Shown here piece by piece: positions 23,985 to 33,249 of a stretch of 64,000 nt of DNA. Origin of the DNA: Palsa-504 sp050011155 (GTDB lineage Bacteria; Actinomycetota; Actinomycetes; Streptosporangiales; Streptosporangiaceae). Location: positions 8,840-72,839 of the forward strand of contig JBEKJP010000018.1 of the NCBI GenBank assembly GCA_050011155.1. Direction: 5' to 3'. Numbering within the stretch: position 1 is the first letter of the stretch; each line of letters starts with the position of its first letter. Made by a program: the position numbers and the translations under genes. The notes under the pieces were generated by a model. The model saw only the letters and a program-made list of their open reading frames with translations. It made no database searches and was not told the origin of the DNA.

Positions 23985-26387
23985 TTACTTGGCTGTCCCC
24001 TTGATCGTGGCCGTCAGGGTCTCGCCGGCTGGGTGATCGTTGGTCGCGAGGTAGGCGACGCAGTGCACGGCCCGGTCGCCGCCTGGCCAGGTGGACGCGT
24101 CAGGGACGATGTCGGTCCAGGTGTACGACGACTTCGAGTAGGCGATCCCGACGTAGGACGCGAAGGCGCTGTCGCACGCCGCGGTGGCTTGAGTCCTGAT
24201 GCCGTCGGCACCGGGGAAGGCGGTCTTCTTCGACCAGAAGTTGTTGTTGGAGAAGAACACCTCGGCGGTGTGGCCCTGGGTGCACGGCACGCCCTCGCTC
24301 AGCTTCGGCCACGGCGTCGCCTTGTCCAGCTGCAGGTTCGCCCCGGTTAGGCAGTCGCCCACCACGAACTGGGAGAGCTGGAGCTCACCGGTGGTCGGGG
24401 TAGTGCTGGCGGTGGGAGAGGACGAGGCGCTCGGCGACGTGGACGTGGACGTGGACGGCGACGTCGAGGAACCAGCTGAAGCTCCGTTGTTCTTCTTCGA
24501 GCCGGGGCTGAGTGCCACCACCAGCACCACGACGATCAGCACGATGGCGGCAGCCGCCCCGACCGGGGCCACCCACCGCGGCCGCTTGCGCTGGCGCCCC
24601 TGCACCATGCCCGGTCCGTACCACTGGTCGGCCGCGGGCATCCCCTGGCCGGGCAGCGGCGCCTGCCCGCCTGGCTGCTGGCCCCCCGGCTGCTGGCCGC
24701 CCCACCACGAGGCACCCGGCTGGCCGCCGTAGCCCGGCGCGACCGGATCGCCTTGGACCCCTTGGGCCCCGTGGCCCTGCGGGGCCCCTTGACCCGTCCG
24801 GTAACCCTGCGGCTCGGGGTACTGCTGGCCCGTGCCCTGCTGCCCCGTGCCCTGCTGGCCCGGGTAGGCCTGCTGCCCCGGGTAGGACTGCTGCCCCGGG
24901 TAGGACTGCTGCCCGGAGTAACCCTGCTGGCCCGGGTAGTTCTGCTGCCCGGGATACCCGCCCTGGCCGGTGCCCTGCTGGCCCGAGCCCTGCTGCCCCG
25001 GGTAGGCCTGCTGGCCGGAGTACTGCTGCTGCCCCGGGTAACTCTGCTGGCCCGGATACTGGGGGGCCTGGGGGTCGGCGTAGCCCTGGGCCCCTTGAGA
25101 CGCTTGCGAATAGCCGGGCGAGCCGGTCGTGGGCGGCGGCGGAGTCGGTGTGGACAGCGTGGTCCTGGTCGGCGGCTCGACCGTGGCGTTGCCGCGGGTC
25201 GCGGGGTCGTCCTGGTCGGCGCCCATCGCCATCGCGGCCGGGGCCACCGGGTCGTTCCAGTCCCCGCCCGCCGAGGACGGGTGCAGTCCCGGCTGAGAGG
25301 GGCCCGGCTGAGAGGGGCCCGGCTGAGAGAGGCCCGGCTGGTATAGGCTCGGCTGGCCGAAGCCGCCCTGGCTCGCGCCGGCCTGACTGTAGCCGCCCTG
25401 ACTCGGGCTACCTTGGCCGTAACCGCCCTGGCTGTAGCCCGCCTGTCCGGAGCTGCCCAGGCTGGAGCCGGGCGGCGGCGAGTGCAGGCTCCCCTCGCCC
25501 GGCGCGGATCCGGCCGCGGACGGGTCGAGGAGGTGCGGGGGCAGCCAGTTGCTCAGGTCGGCGGCCGACGGGTACGCGGCGGAAAGCTCGGAGAGGAACT
25601 CGGTCGCGCCGGGCCGGCGCTTGGGATCCCGGGCCAGGCTCCGCTTGATCAGCGCTCGCAGGTGGTCGGGCACGCCGTCCATGTTGGGCTTGCCGTGCAC
25701 CACCCGGTAGAGCAGCGCGGCGGTGTCGCCGCTGCCGAACGGACCCTCGCCCCGGGCGGCGTAGATGAGCACGCCCGCCAGGCTGAAGATGTCGCTGGAC
25801 GGGCCGACGGTCATGCCCTCGGCCTGCTCGGGCGACATGAACCCGGGCGAGCCGATCATGAAACCGGTGCCGGTCAGCGCGGTGGCCCCAGCGGCCGAGG
25901 AGATGCCGAAGTCGATGATCCGCGGCCCGTCGGTGGCCAGCAGCACGTTGGACGGCTTGAGGTCGCGGTGGATGACGCCGGCCGCGTGGATCGCGATCAG
26001 CCCTTCGGCCAGCCCGGCGGCCAGCGCGAGCACGGAGGCCTCGGGCAGCGGTCCCTGCCGCTCGACCGCGTCGGACAGCGACGTGCCGGGCACGTAAGCG
26101 GTGACCAGCCAGGGCACCGGGCCTTCCACGTCGGCGTCGACGACCGCCGCGGTGAACAGGCCGCCTACCTTGCGAGCGGCCGAGACCTCGCGCGCGAAGC
26201 GGGCCCGGAAGCCGGCGTCCTCGGCCAGGTTCGAGCGGATGACCTTGACCGCCACCATGCGGCCGCCGGGGGAGCGAGCCAGGTAAACCCGGCCCATCCC
26301 GCCGCTGCCCAGCCGCCCGAGCAACACGTAAGGCCCAATGCGCTGGGGATCCCCGGGCTGTAGCGCCGCCAAACTGGTCACCCCCAC
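23985..26387 (-). CDS. Ser/Thr protein kinase with long Gln/Tyr/Pro linker and outer septum-formation-like domain
   Basis: An 800-residue Hanks-type kinase. Catalytic features: glycine loop GRLGSGGMGRVY (24-35), Lys48 in VAVKVI, HRDLKPSN with Asp142, DFG at 159-161 and GSPGFMSPEQAEG as the activation-segment end. A long low-complexity region (about 290-590) is full of YSQGGYGQ and YPGQQ repeats. A transmembrane helix (PVGAAAAIVLIVVVLVVAL) is followed by a Ser/Thr-rich stalk and an outer domain of about 130 residues (LSQFVVGDCLTG, VPCTQGHTAEVF, CDSAFASYVG, VHCVAYL) with conserved Cys, similar to the septum-formation family. It probably senses an envelope signal. The GTG at 26387 is likely but not certain. 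Confidence 0.9.
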   Translation of the reverse strand: MGVTSLAALQPGDPQRIGPYVLLGRLGSGGMGRVYLARSPGGRMVAVKVIRSNLAEDAGFRARFAREVSAARKVGGLFTAAVVDADVEGPVPWLVTAYVPGTSLSDAVERQGPLPEASVLALAAGLAEGLIAIHAAGVIHRDLKPSNVLLATDGPRIIDFGISSAAGATALTGTGFMIGSPGFMSPEQAEGMTVGPSSDIFSLAGVLIYAARGEGPFGSGDTAALLYRVVHGKPNMDGVPDHLRALIKRSLARDPKRRPGATEFLSELSAAYPSAADLSNWLPPHLLDPSAAGSAPGEGSLHSPPPGSSLGSSGQAGYSQGGYGQGSPSQGGYSQAGASQGGFGQPSLYQPGLSQPGPSQPGPSQPGLHPSSAGGDWNDPVAPAAMAMGADQDDPATRGNATVEPPTRTTLSTPTPPPPTTGSPGYSQASQGAQGYADPQAPQYPGQQSYPGQQQYSGQQAYPGQQGSGQQGTGQGGYPGQQNYPGQQGYSGQQSYPGQQSYPGQQAYPGQQGTGQQGTGQQYPEPQGYRTGQGAPQGHGAQGVQGDPVAPGYGGQPGASWWGGQQPGGQQPGGQAPLPGQGMPAADQWYGPGMVQGRQRKRPRWVAPVGAAAAIVLIVVVLVVALSPGSKKNNGASAGSSTSPSTSTSTSPSASSSPTASTTPTTGELQLSQFVVGDCLTGANLQLDKATPWPKLSEGVPCTQGHTAEVFFSNNNFWSKKTAFPGADGIRTQATAACDSAFASYVGIAYSKSSYTWTDIVPDASTWPGGDRAVHCVAYLATNDHPAGETLTATIKGTAK

Positions 26388-26618
26388 CTAACTGTCGTGC
26401 ACGCGCCAGCTTGCACCGGTCCGCAAAAATTACACATACCACAGATCCAGGTCACGGTCAGGCCCCCGCCTGGCCGCTCAGGCTCGTCCTGGAGCTTATT
26501 GGCTACCAGGGTAGTGCTGAATCCGGACCAAAGATAGGCAATCCGGTGACGCGACGGGGACGTGCGACCATGATCGCATACCCGCGCCTGGTCATAGTGC
26601 CTGCGACGGGAGCCGTGC

Positions 26619-27692
26619 TCAGCTCGTGACCACGGGGCTCGTGACCACGGGGCTCGTGACCACGGGACCGCGCCCGGTCGAGCCGCGGACGACGAGTTCG
26701 GGCTCGAAGAGCAGTTCCTCGGGGTAGACGGCCGTGTTCTCGATCTGGCTCACCAGCAGCGCGACCGCCGCCTTGCCCATCGCCTCGATCGGCTGCCGCA
26801 CCGTGGTCAGCGGTGGGTCGGTGCAGTTCATGAACGCGGAGTCGTCGTACCCGACCACTGAGACGTCGCCAGGCACGGACAGGCCGGCCCGGCGGACCGC
26901 GCGGATGGCGCCCAGGGCCAGCACGTCGCTGCCGCAGATGACGCCGGTGACGCCGTGCCGCAGCAGCCGCGTGGTCGCGGCCTGGCCTCCCTCCAGGGAG
27001 AACAGCGCGTGCTCGACCGGCGGTGGCGCTCCGTCGTCCTCCGCCGCCTGCCCGCCTGGCCGCCTGGCCCGCTCGCTGAACCCGGCGAGCTTGCGGCGCG
27101 ACGGCACGTGGTCCTCGGGCCCCACCAGGAGGCCGATCCGCCGGTGGCCGAGCGAGGCCAGGTGATCGTAGGCCTGGGCGGCGGCGGTCACGTCGTCGGT
27201 CGACACGCCCGGGAAGGTCAGGTCGTCGATGGCCGCGTTGAGCAGGACCACCGGGATGCCGCGGCTGTGCAGCTGTCGGTAGTGCTCGTGCGGGGCGTTC
27301 GCCTCGGCGCAGTGGCCGCCGAAAAACACCATCCCGGACACGTGCTGGTCGAGCAGCATGCCGACGTAATCCGCCTCGGACAGGCCGCCGGCCGTCCGGG
27401 TGCACAGCACCGGGGTGAAGCCGCGCTGAGCCAGCGCGCCGCCGATCACCTCGGCCAGGGCGGGGAAGATCGGGTTCTGCAGCTCGGGCAGCACGAGCCC
27501 GATGAGCCTGGCCCGCTCGCCCCGCAGCTGGGTCGGCCGCTCGTAGCCGAGCACGTCCAGGGCGGTCAGCACCGCCTCCCTGGTGCTGCTCGAGACCCCG
27601 GCCTTGCCGTTCAGGACCCGGCTCACTGTGGCCTCGCTGACCCCGACCTTCCGGGCGACATCGGCGAGCCGCCTGCTGGGTGTGCGCGTCAT
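26619..27692 (-). CDS. LacI family transcriptional regulator
   Basis: A 357-residue LacI/GalR regulator: DNA-binding domain RRLADVARKVGVSEATVSRV then LNGKAGVSSSTREAVL, hinge LGYERP, and a periplasmic-binding-like sugar domain (LIGLVLPELQNPIFPALAEV). ATG at 27692 is preferred over the in-frame start 18 bases upstream because the family begins just before the helix-turn-helix. The C-terminus carries VVTSP repeated three times, encoded by 15-base units at 26626-26670. It is divergent from a sugar ABC operon and most likely represses it. Confidence 0.92.
   Translation of the reverse strand: MTRTPSRRLADVARKVGVSEATVSRVLNGKAGVSSSTREAVLTALDVLGYERPTQLRGERARLIGLVLPELQNPIFPALAEVIGGALAQRGFTPVLCTRTAGGLSEADYVGMLLDQHVSGMVFFGGHCAEANAPHEHYRQLHSRGIPVVLLNAAIDDLTFPGVSTDDVTAAAQAYDHLASLGHRRIGLLVGPEDHVPSRRKLAGFSERARRPGGQAAEDDGAPPPVEHALFSLEGGQAATTRLLRHGVTGVICGSDVLALGAIRAVRRAGLSVPGDVSVVGYDDSAFMNCTDPPLTTVRQPIEAMGKAAVALLVSQIENTAVYPEELLFEPELVVRGSTGRGPVVTSPVVTSPVVTS
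26626..26670 (-). repeat. In-frame 15-base tandem repeat in LacI tail
   Basis: Three units of GTGACCACGGGGCTC (plus-strand reading; the last differs in three bases) encode the VVTSP repeats at the end of the LacI regulator. Confidence 0.85.
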
Positions 27693-27716
27693 GGTGCAAA
27701 GATACGACATCGAGAC

Positions 27717-27728
27717 GCAAGTTCTTGC
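27717..27728. promoter_or_regulatory. Candidate LacI operator near lacI-type gene start
   Basis: GCAAG-TT-CTTGC lies 25 bases upstream of the LacI ATG. Its size and GCAAG half-sites fit LacI-family operators, although the usual central CG is replaced by TT. Autoregulation is inference. Confidence 0.4.
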
Positions 27729-27923
27729 AGCGTTTTTCTGACTTTCTTTCGGAAATTATCTGCCAGGAATGACCGATTGCTTGCCGCAAGTCCTCGTCGG
27801 ATTGCGCGCTGGCTTTCCGCAGGAAAACGCAAGCCATGCCGCAATTTAAGCAAGAACGATGAAAGCCCAGGTCGGGCCCTCAGGTGATCTTATGGCGTCC
27901 GTTCTCGTAATCAAGTTGTGTCT

Positions 27924-27950
27924 TTGCAATTTTTCGTAGAGATATTGCAA
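27924..27950. promoter_or_regulatory. Inverted repeat TTGCAAT-N13-ATTGCAA before sugar ABC operon
   Basis: Perfect 7-base arms (27924-27930 and 27944-27950) in an AT-rich stretch about 80 bases before the binding-protein gene. It is a candidate operator or promoter element for the operon; the TTGCAA half-site resembles LacI-type sites. Confidence 0.4.
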
Positions 27951-28029
27951 ACAAAAGTACCCATACGTATGTTGAGGCATCGATATTTTCCAGCCCTAGA
28001 AGGGTGAGTCCAGCTATGAGGGGCCAGCG

Positions 28030-29433
28030 ATGAAGACATTGCCCAGACGGCTTCACCGACGAGACGGGACCGGCCGCCGCCAGCTAGCCGGGTTCGCCGT
28101 CTTCGCGGCTCTCGGGCTCACGGCTGCGGCCTGCTCGAGCAGTCCGGCCGCCACCGGCGGCAGCGGCGGCGGCCACGTGACGATTAGCGTCGACTGCGCG
28201 CCCCCCGCGAGCTCTCCGGTGCAGCACAGGGAGTGGCTCGAGGACGTCGCCATCTTCGAGAAGCAGAACCCCAGCATCACCGTCAACAGCGTCTTCGAGA
28301 ACCCCTGTGAGGTCCCCGCCTCGTTCACCGCGATGCTCAGGGCCGGGAACGAGCCGAACCTCTTCTACACCTACTTCACCGACCGGAACCAGGTCCTGGA
28401 CGCGGGCCAGGCCGCCGACATCACGTCCTACGTGAACAGCAAGACCGTCCCCACGCTGAACGACATCGTGCCGACCGCGATAGCCGCGGTGACCGCGGGC
28501 AAGACGCTGTACGGGCTGCCCACCGTCAACTACACCCAGGGCCTGGTCATCAACCGGGTGCTGTTCAAGCAGGCCGGCCTCAACCCCGACCAGCCGCCGA
28601 CCACCTGGGCCCAGGTCGAGGCCGACGCCAAGGCGATCACCAGGCTCGGCCACGGCATCTACGGCTACGGCGATTACAGCGCCGGCAACAACGGCGGCTG
28701 GCACTTCTCCTCCGAGGTCGACGCCGAGGGCGGCCAGATGATCAACGCGGCCGGCACCGCCGCCGCCTTCAACTCCACCCAGGGCCAGGCCGTGCTGCAG
28801 GCGCTGCACCAGATGCGCTTCGTCGACAAGAGCATGAGCCCGACCCAGCAGCTCGCCTGGGGCACGCTGCAGAAGCAGATGGCGGCGAACAAGCTCGGCA
28901 TGTACATCGCCGCCCCGGACGACATCTACAACGTGATCGTCCCGCAGGACGGCGGCAACATCAACGACTACGGCATGGCCCCGCTGCCCAGCACCTCCGG
29001 CACCCCGGCGGGCTCGCTGTCCGGCGGCAACGACTACATGTTCGCCAAGCACGACACCCCGGCCCAGATCGAGGCCGGGATCAAGTGGATGAACTTCGAG
29101 TACCTGACCCCCGGCACCGGCCAGTTCAACTTCGTCCGGCAGAAGGCGGACGGCTTCCCGGTCGGCTTCCCCGAGCCGCAGCTGTTCACCGGCGCCACCC
29201 TGGCCAAGTACACCAAGCTCCAGGACGCAAGCGCGACCATCAACCCGTCGTACTACTCCAGCTTCGCCAACGCCCACGAGCAGCCGATGGGCGAGCCGGC
29301 CGACGCCCAGGCGGTCTACAAGACCCTGGACCCGGTCATGCTGGCCGTGCTGACCAACCCGAACGCCAACATCTCTCAGCTGCTGGCGACCGCGACGACC
29401 CAGGTCAACCAGATCCTGGCCAACAGTGGCTGA
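28030..29433 (+). CDS. Sugar ABC transporter substrate-binding lipoprotein
   Basis: A 467-residue family-1 solute-binding protein. The signal peptide ends in a lipobox (LGLTAAACSSS, Cys at about residue 36), so it is tethered to the outer face of the membrane. The mature part has the extracellular binding-protein pattern (EDVAIFEKQNPSITVNSVF; LYGLPTVNYTQGLVINRVLF; GGNDYMFAKHDTPAQIEAGI). It is the first gene of a binding protein-permease-permease-glucosidase operon and would capture an oligosaccharide; the GH13 gene downstream suggests an alpha-glucoside. Confidence 0.92.
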   Translation: MKTLPRRLHRRDGTGRRQLAGFAVFAALGLTAAACSSSPAATGGSGGGHVTISVDCAPPASSPVQHREWLEDVAIFEKQNPSITVNSVFENPCEVPASFTAMLRAGNEPNLFYTYFTDRNQVLDAGQAADITSYVNSKTVPTLNDIVPTAIAAVTAGKTLYGLPTVNYTQGLVINRVLFKQAGLNPDQPPTTWAQVEADAKAITRLGHGIYGYGDYSAGNNGGWHFSSEVDAEGGQMINAAGTAAAFNSTQGQAVLQALHQMRFVDKSMSPTQQLAWGTLQKQMAANKLGMYIAAPDDIYNVIVPQDGGNINDYGMAPLPSTSGTPAGSLSGGNDYMFAKHDTPAQIEAGIKWMNFEYLTPGTGQFNFVRQKADGFPVGFPEPQLFTGATLAKYTKLQDASATINPSYYSSFANAHEQPMGEPADAQAVYKTLDPVMLAVLTNPNANISQLLATATTQVNQILANSG

Positions 29434-30412
29434 ACTGGCCACGCTCGGTCAGTCTGGCGGGGGCCAGGCGGAAGCACTGTCCCCGGCGCGGTCACGCGCC
29501 GGGGACCGGCTCGCCGCCAAGGCCCGGCGCAACGCCTCCGCGCACGGGTTCCTGATCGGCGCCGTCCTGTGCTTCGCCTTCTTCTCCTGGTACCCGATGT
29601 GCCGGGAGGTCGTGCTGAGCTTCCAGAAGACCAGGCTGGGCGTGACCAGCTGGGCGGGCTGGTCGAACTACGTGCGCATCTTCCACGACCCGACCTTCTG
29701 GACGGCCTGGAAGAACACGATCGAGTTCACCGTCCTCGCGCTGATCGTCGGCTACGCGGTGCCGTTCTTCGTGGCCATCTTGCTCAACGAGCTCCGGCAC
29801 GCCAAGGGCTACCTGCGCTGCCTGGTCTACCTGCCGGTGATGCTGCCGCCCACCTCGGCCCTGCTGCTCTTCGCTTACTTCTACGACCCGACCTACGGAC
29901 TGTTCAACGACATCCTGCGGCACCTGCACCTGCCGGTGTCCCAGTGGGTCCAGTCGTCCGGCACCGGGCTGCCCAGCATGGCCATGATCTCCGTGGTGAT
30001 CGCGGCCACCTGGATGAACATGGGCGGCGCGACGCTGATCTACCTGGCCGCGCTGCAGAACATCCCGGGTGAGCTCTACGAGGCCGCCGAGCTTGACGGC
30101 GCCGGGCTGTTCCGCAAGATCAGGCACATCGCGATCCCGCAGACCAGGCTGATCCTGTCGATGCTGCTCCTGCTGCAGGTCGTCGCGACCATGCAGATGT
30201 TCGTCGAGGCGTTCATCTTGACCAACGGCGGTGCCGGGGTGAACAACAACACGCTGTCCGTGGTCAACCTCATCTACCAGTACGCGTTCGCGCTGAGCGG
30301 GGCGAGCAACTACAACAGCGCCTCGGCCCTGGGCGTGGTCCTCATGCTGGTCCTGGCCGTGTTCTCCGCCGCTTACCTGTGGCTGACCCGCGAGCGAGAG
30401 GAGACGCGATGA
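29426..30412 (+). CDS. Sugar ABC transporter permease (MalF type)
   Basis: A 328-residue inner-membrane permease with six helices and the EAA loop ELYEAAELDGAGLFRKIRHIAIPQ at about residues 215-238, which docks the ATPase. GTG at 29426 overlaps the binding-protein stop by 8 bases. It pairs with the next permease. There is no ATPase gene in the operon. Confidence 0.92.
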   Translation: MAELATLGQSGGGQAEALSPARSRAGDRLAAKARRNASAHGFLIGAVLCFAFFSWYPMCREVVLSFQKTRLGVTSWAGWSNYVRIFHDPTFWTAWKNTIEFTVLALIVGYAVPFFVAILLNELRHAKGYLRCLVYLPVMLPPTSALLLFAYFYDPTYGLFNDILRHLHLPVSQWVQSSGTGLPSMAMISVVIAATWMNMGGATLIYLAALQNIPGELYEAAELDGAGLFRKIRHIAIPQTRLILSMLLLLQVVATMQMFVEAFILTNGGAGVNNNTLSVVNLIYQYAFALSGASNYNSASALGVVLMLVLAVFSAAYLWLTREREETR

Positions 30413-31293
30413 CTGAGCTCCGGGCCAGGACACTGGTCTCCAGCGCGCAGCTGAACCGGCACAAGGTCACCTACCGGGTGGTGCTGACCCTGGTGGTGCT
30501 GATCTTCACGCTGATCTTCATCGGCCCGTTGTACTTCCTGTTCACCGACGGCCTCAAGTCCACCACCGAGGCGGTCCAGGTACCGCCGACCATCGTGCCG
30601 GCCCACGTGCACCCGAGCAGCTATACCGCCGCGTGGAGCCGCGTGGGCCTCGGCCGGCTGCTGGTCAACACCCTGTACTACGCCTTCGGCGCGCTGGCCT
30701 TCCAGCTGGTCTTCGACGTGGCCGCCGCCTACTCGCTGTCCCGGCTGCGGCCGGTGCTCGGCAACATCATCTTCGCGCTGATGCTGGCCACCTTGATGAT
30801 CCCGGCCACGGTCCTGATCGTGCCGCAGTACGTGACCGTCTCCGACCTGCCGCTGCTGCACCTGAACCTGATCGGGTCGCCGGAGGCGATCTGGCTGCCC
30901 TCGGTGGCCAACGCGTTCAACATCTTCCTGCTCAAACGGTTCTTCGACTCGATACCGACCGACCTCCTGGCCGCCGCGGCCATCGACGGCGCGTCCCCGC
31001 TGCGGACCCTGCGCTCGGTGGTGCTGCCGATCTCCCGGCCGATCATCGGCGTGGTCTCGATCTTCTCCCTGGTCGCGGTCTGGAAGGACTTCCTGTGGCC
31101 GCTGCTCGTGGAATACGGATACAACCCGAACCGGGAGACGCTGAACGTCGGCATCTACGAGGCCGCGAGCACGACCCCGCAGAACCTGGTGCTCGCCGCG
31201 TCCGCCATGGCCGCGGTGCCCACGCTGGTGTTCTTCCTGATCTTCCAGCGCAATATCCTGTCCGGCCTGACCGCAGGCAGTCTCAAGGGCTAA
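30409..31293 (+). CDS. Sugar ABC transporter permease (MalG type)
   Basis: A 294-residue permease with six helices and the EAA loop LLAAAAIDGASPLRTLRSVVLPI. The ATG at 30409 overlaps the previous stop as ATGA and follows GAGAGGAGA, which favours it over the in-frame start at 30379 inside the upstream gene. It forms the channel with the MalF-type partner. Confidence 0.92.
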   Translation: MTELRARTLVSSAQLNRHKVTYRVVLTLVVLIFTLIFIGPLYFLFTDGLKSTTEAVQVPPTIVPAHVHPSSYTAAWSRVGLGRLLVNTLYYAFGALAFQLVFDVAAAYSLSRLRPVLGNIIFALMLATLMIPATVLIVPQYVTVSDLPLLHLNLIGSPEAIWLPSVANAFNIFLLKRFFDSIPTDLLAAAAIDGASPLRTLRSVVLPISRPIIGVVSIFSLVAVWKDFLWPLLVEYGYNPNRETLNVGIYEAASTTPQNLVLAASAMAAVPTLVFFLIFQRNILSGLTAGSLKG

Positions 31294-31307
31294 GAAGCAA
31301 GGGATCT

Positions 31308-32996
31308 ATGACTGAGTCAAACTGGCGGCCCCGTGTCTGGCGGCCCCGTGTCTGGCGGCCCCGTGTCTGGTGGCAGAGCGCTGCGATCTACGAGCTCTAC
31401 GTGCAGAGCTTCGCCGACAGCGACGGCGACGGGATCGGCGACCTGGCCGGCGTCCGCGCCCGGCTGCCCTACCTCGCCGAGCTCGGCGTCGACGCGATCT
31501 GGTACAGCCCGTGGTACCCGTCCCCGCGCTCGGACGCGGGCTATGACGTAGCCGACTACCGCTCGATCGACCCCGCCTTCGGCACCCTCGCCGACGCCGA
31601 CGCGCTGATCGCCGAGGGACACCGGCACGGGATCAGGACCATCATCGACATCGTCCCGAACCACTGCTCGGACCAGCACCGGTGGTTCGCCGCGGCGCTG
31701 GCCGCGCCGCCCGGCTCCGCCGAGCGCGCCAGGTTCTGGTTCCGCCCCGGCCGCGGCGAGCACGGCGAGCTGCCGCCCAACGACTGGCAGTCGATCTTCG
31801 GCGGTCCCGCCTGGACTCCGACGATCGCCCCCGACGGCACGCCGGGGGAGTGGTACCTGCACTTGTTCGCGCCCGAGCAGCCCGACTTCAACTGGGCCAA
31901 TCCCGAGGTCCGGGCCGAGTTCGAGGACATCCTGCGATTCTGGTTCGACCGGGGCGTGGACGGCATCAGGATCGACTCCGCCGCCCTGCTGACCAAGGAC
32001 CCGGCGCTGCCGGACCACGATGCCGGCGACCCGTCGCCCTACACCGACCGCGACGACGTGCACGCCATCTACCGGGCCTGGCGCGCGGTCGCCGACCAGT
32101 ACCCCGGCCGGGTCCTGATCGGCGAGATCTGGCTGCCCGACGCCACCCGGTTCGCCCGGTACCTGCGCCCCGACGAACTGCACATGGTGTTCAACTTCCC
32201 GTACCTGTGCTGCCCCTGGGACGCCGCGAGCCTGCGCCAGGTGATCGACAGCACGGTGGCCTTCCACGCCGCCGCGGGCGCCCCGGCCACCTGGGTCCTG
32301 TCCAACCACGACGTGGACCGCCACGTGTCCAGGTACGGCCGCGCCGATACCTCTTTCGCGCTCGACCGCCGCGACCACAGCCAGCCCGTCGACCTGGCCC
32401 TGGGTACCCGCCGGGCGCGCGCCGCCGCCCTGCTCACCATGGCCCTGCCCGGCGCGGTCTACCTCTACCAGGGTGAGGAACTCGGTCTGTGGGAGGTCGA
32501 GGATCTCCCGGCCGCCAAGCGCCAGGATCCGATCTGGTACCGCACCAACGGCGCCGACCCCGGCCGCGACGGCAGCCGCGTCCCCCTGCCGTGGTCCGGT
32601 ACCGAGCCTCCGTTCGGCTTCTCCCCGGCTACCGCCCGCAAGGAGCCCTGGCTCCCGCAGCCTCCGGCCTGGCACACCCTGACCGTCGAGGCCGAGGGCG
32701 CCGATCCCGGATCCATGCTCACCCTCTACCGCCAGGCCCTCCGCCTCCGCCGCGCCGAATTTCCCGCCGACCCCCCGATGACCTGGCTCCCCGGCCCCTC
32801 CGGCGTCCTGGCCTTCACCCGCGGCCAGCTCGCCTGCGTCGCCAACCTCTCCCCAGCCCCCGTCCCCCTCCCCCCCGGCGAAATCCTCCTAACCAGCACC
32901 CCCCTCACCACCCCGCCCGATCCCTCCACCCCCAGCAACCACCTCCCTCCCGACGCCACCGCCTGGATCCGCCTCGCCTCACCGGCATTTCGCTAG
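31308..32996 (+). CDS. GH13 alpha-glucosidase
   Basis: A 562-residue alpha-amylase-family enzyme that probably hydrolyses the imported alpha-glucoside in the cytoplasm. Conserved regions are DIVPNHCSDQH, GIRIDSAALL (nucleophile Asp223), LIGEIWLP (acid/base Glu273) and LSNHDVDRH (Asp335). The architecture fits the GH13_30 / oligo-1,6-glucosidase group. ATG at 31308 lies 14 bases after the permease stop. The N-terminus has WRPRV repeated three times from 15-base units at 31323-31367, which precedes the normal family start (WWQSAAIYELYVQSF). Confidence 0.92.
   Translation: MTESNWRPRVWRPRVWRPRVWWQSAAIYELYVQSFADSDGDGIGDLAGVRARLPYLAELGVDAIWYSPWYPSPRSDAGYDVADYRSIDPAFGTLADADALIAEGHRHGIRTIIDIVPNHCSDQHRWFAAALAAPPGSAERARFWFRPGRGEHGELPPNDWQSIFGGPAWTPTIAPDGTPGEWYLHLFAPEQPDFNWANPEVRAEFEDILRFWFDRGVDGIRIDSAALLTKDPALPDHDAGDPSPYTDRDDVHAIYRAWRAVADQYPGRVLIGEIWLPDATRFARYLRPDELHMVFNFPYLCCPWDAASLRQVIDSTVAFHAAAGAPATWVLSNHDVDRHVSRYGRADTSFALDRRDHSQPVDLALGTRRARAAALLTMALPGAVYLYQGEELGLWEVEDLPAAKRQDPIWYRTNGADPGRDGSRVPLPWSGTEPPFGFSPATARKEPWLPQPPAWHTLTVEAEGADPGSMLTLYRQALRLRRAEFPADPPMTWLPGPSGVLAFTRGQLACVANLSPAPVPLPPGEILLTSTPLTTPPDPSTPSNHLPPDATAWIRLASPAFR
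31323..31367 (+). repeat. In-frame 15-base tandem repeat at GH13 N-terminus
   Basis: Three perfect copies of TGGCGGCCCCGTGTC encode the (WRPRV)3 extension before the catalytic domain of the alpha-glucosidase. Confidence 0.9.
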
Positions 32997-33083
32997 TTAC
33001 CGCTGTGGCCTGTGAGGTTGACGACGATCGCTGTGGCTTCATGGCTTTGCCTCCACCGGCGCGCGCGAGCGGTGCCGGGTCGT

Positions 33084-33133
33084 CGTGTGGATGCACTACC
33101 GGCCCCCCGGGTACATCCACACGGCCCGTGTGG
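33084..33133. promoter_or_regulatory. Overlapping CGTGTGG palindromes upstream of Rieske oxygenase
   Basis: CGTGTGGATG (33084-33093) pairs perfectly with CATCCACACG (33114-33123), and the right arm also forms CCACACG-GCC-CGTGTGG (33117-33133). Three copies of one half-site in the 250-base gap before the oxygenase gene suggest a regulator binding site or an RNA switch between two hairpins. Confidence 0.5.
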
Positions 33134-33249
33134 GGCATGGTGCTGGAGGGGCCAGCGGGCGATGTCACGAGCCTTGGCCAAAAGGGTGTATCAACTGGCC
33201 TGTTCGTCCTCTCTACACGGGTGAATTCACCGTGCGAGGGGGATGGAGC

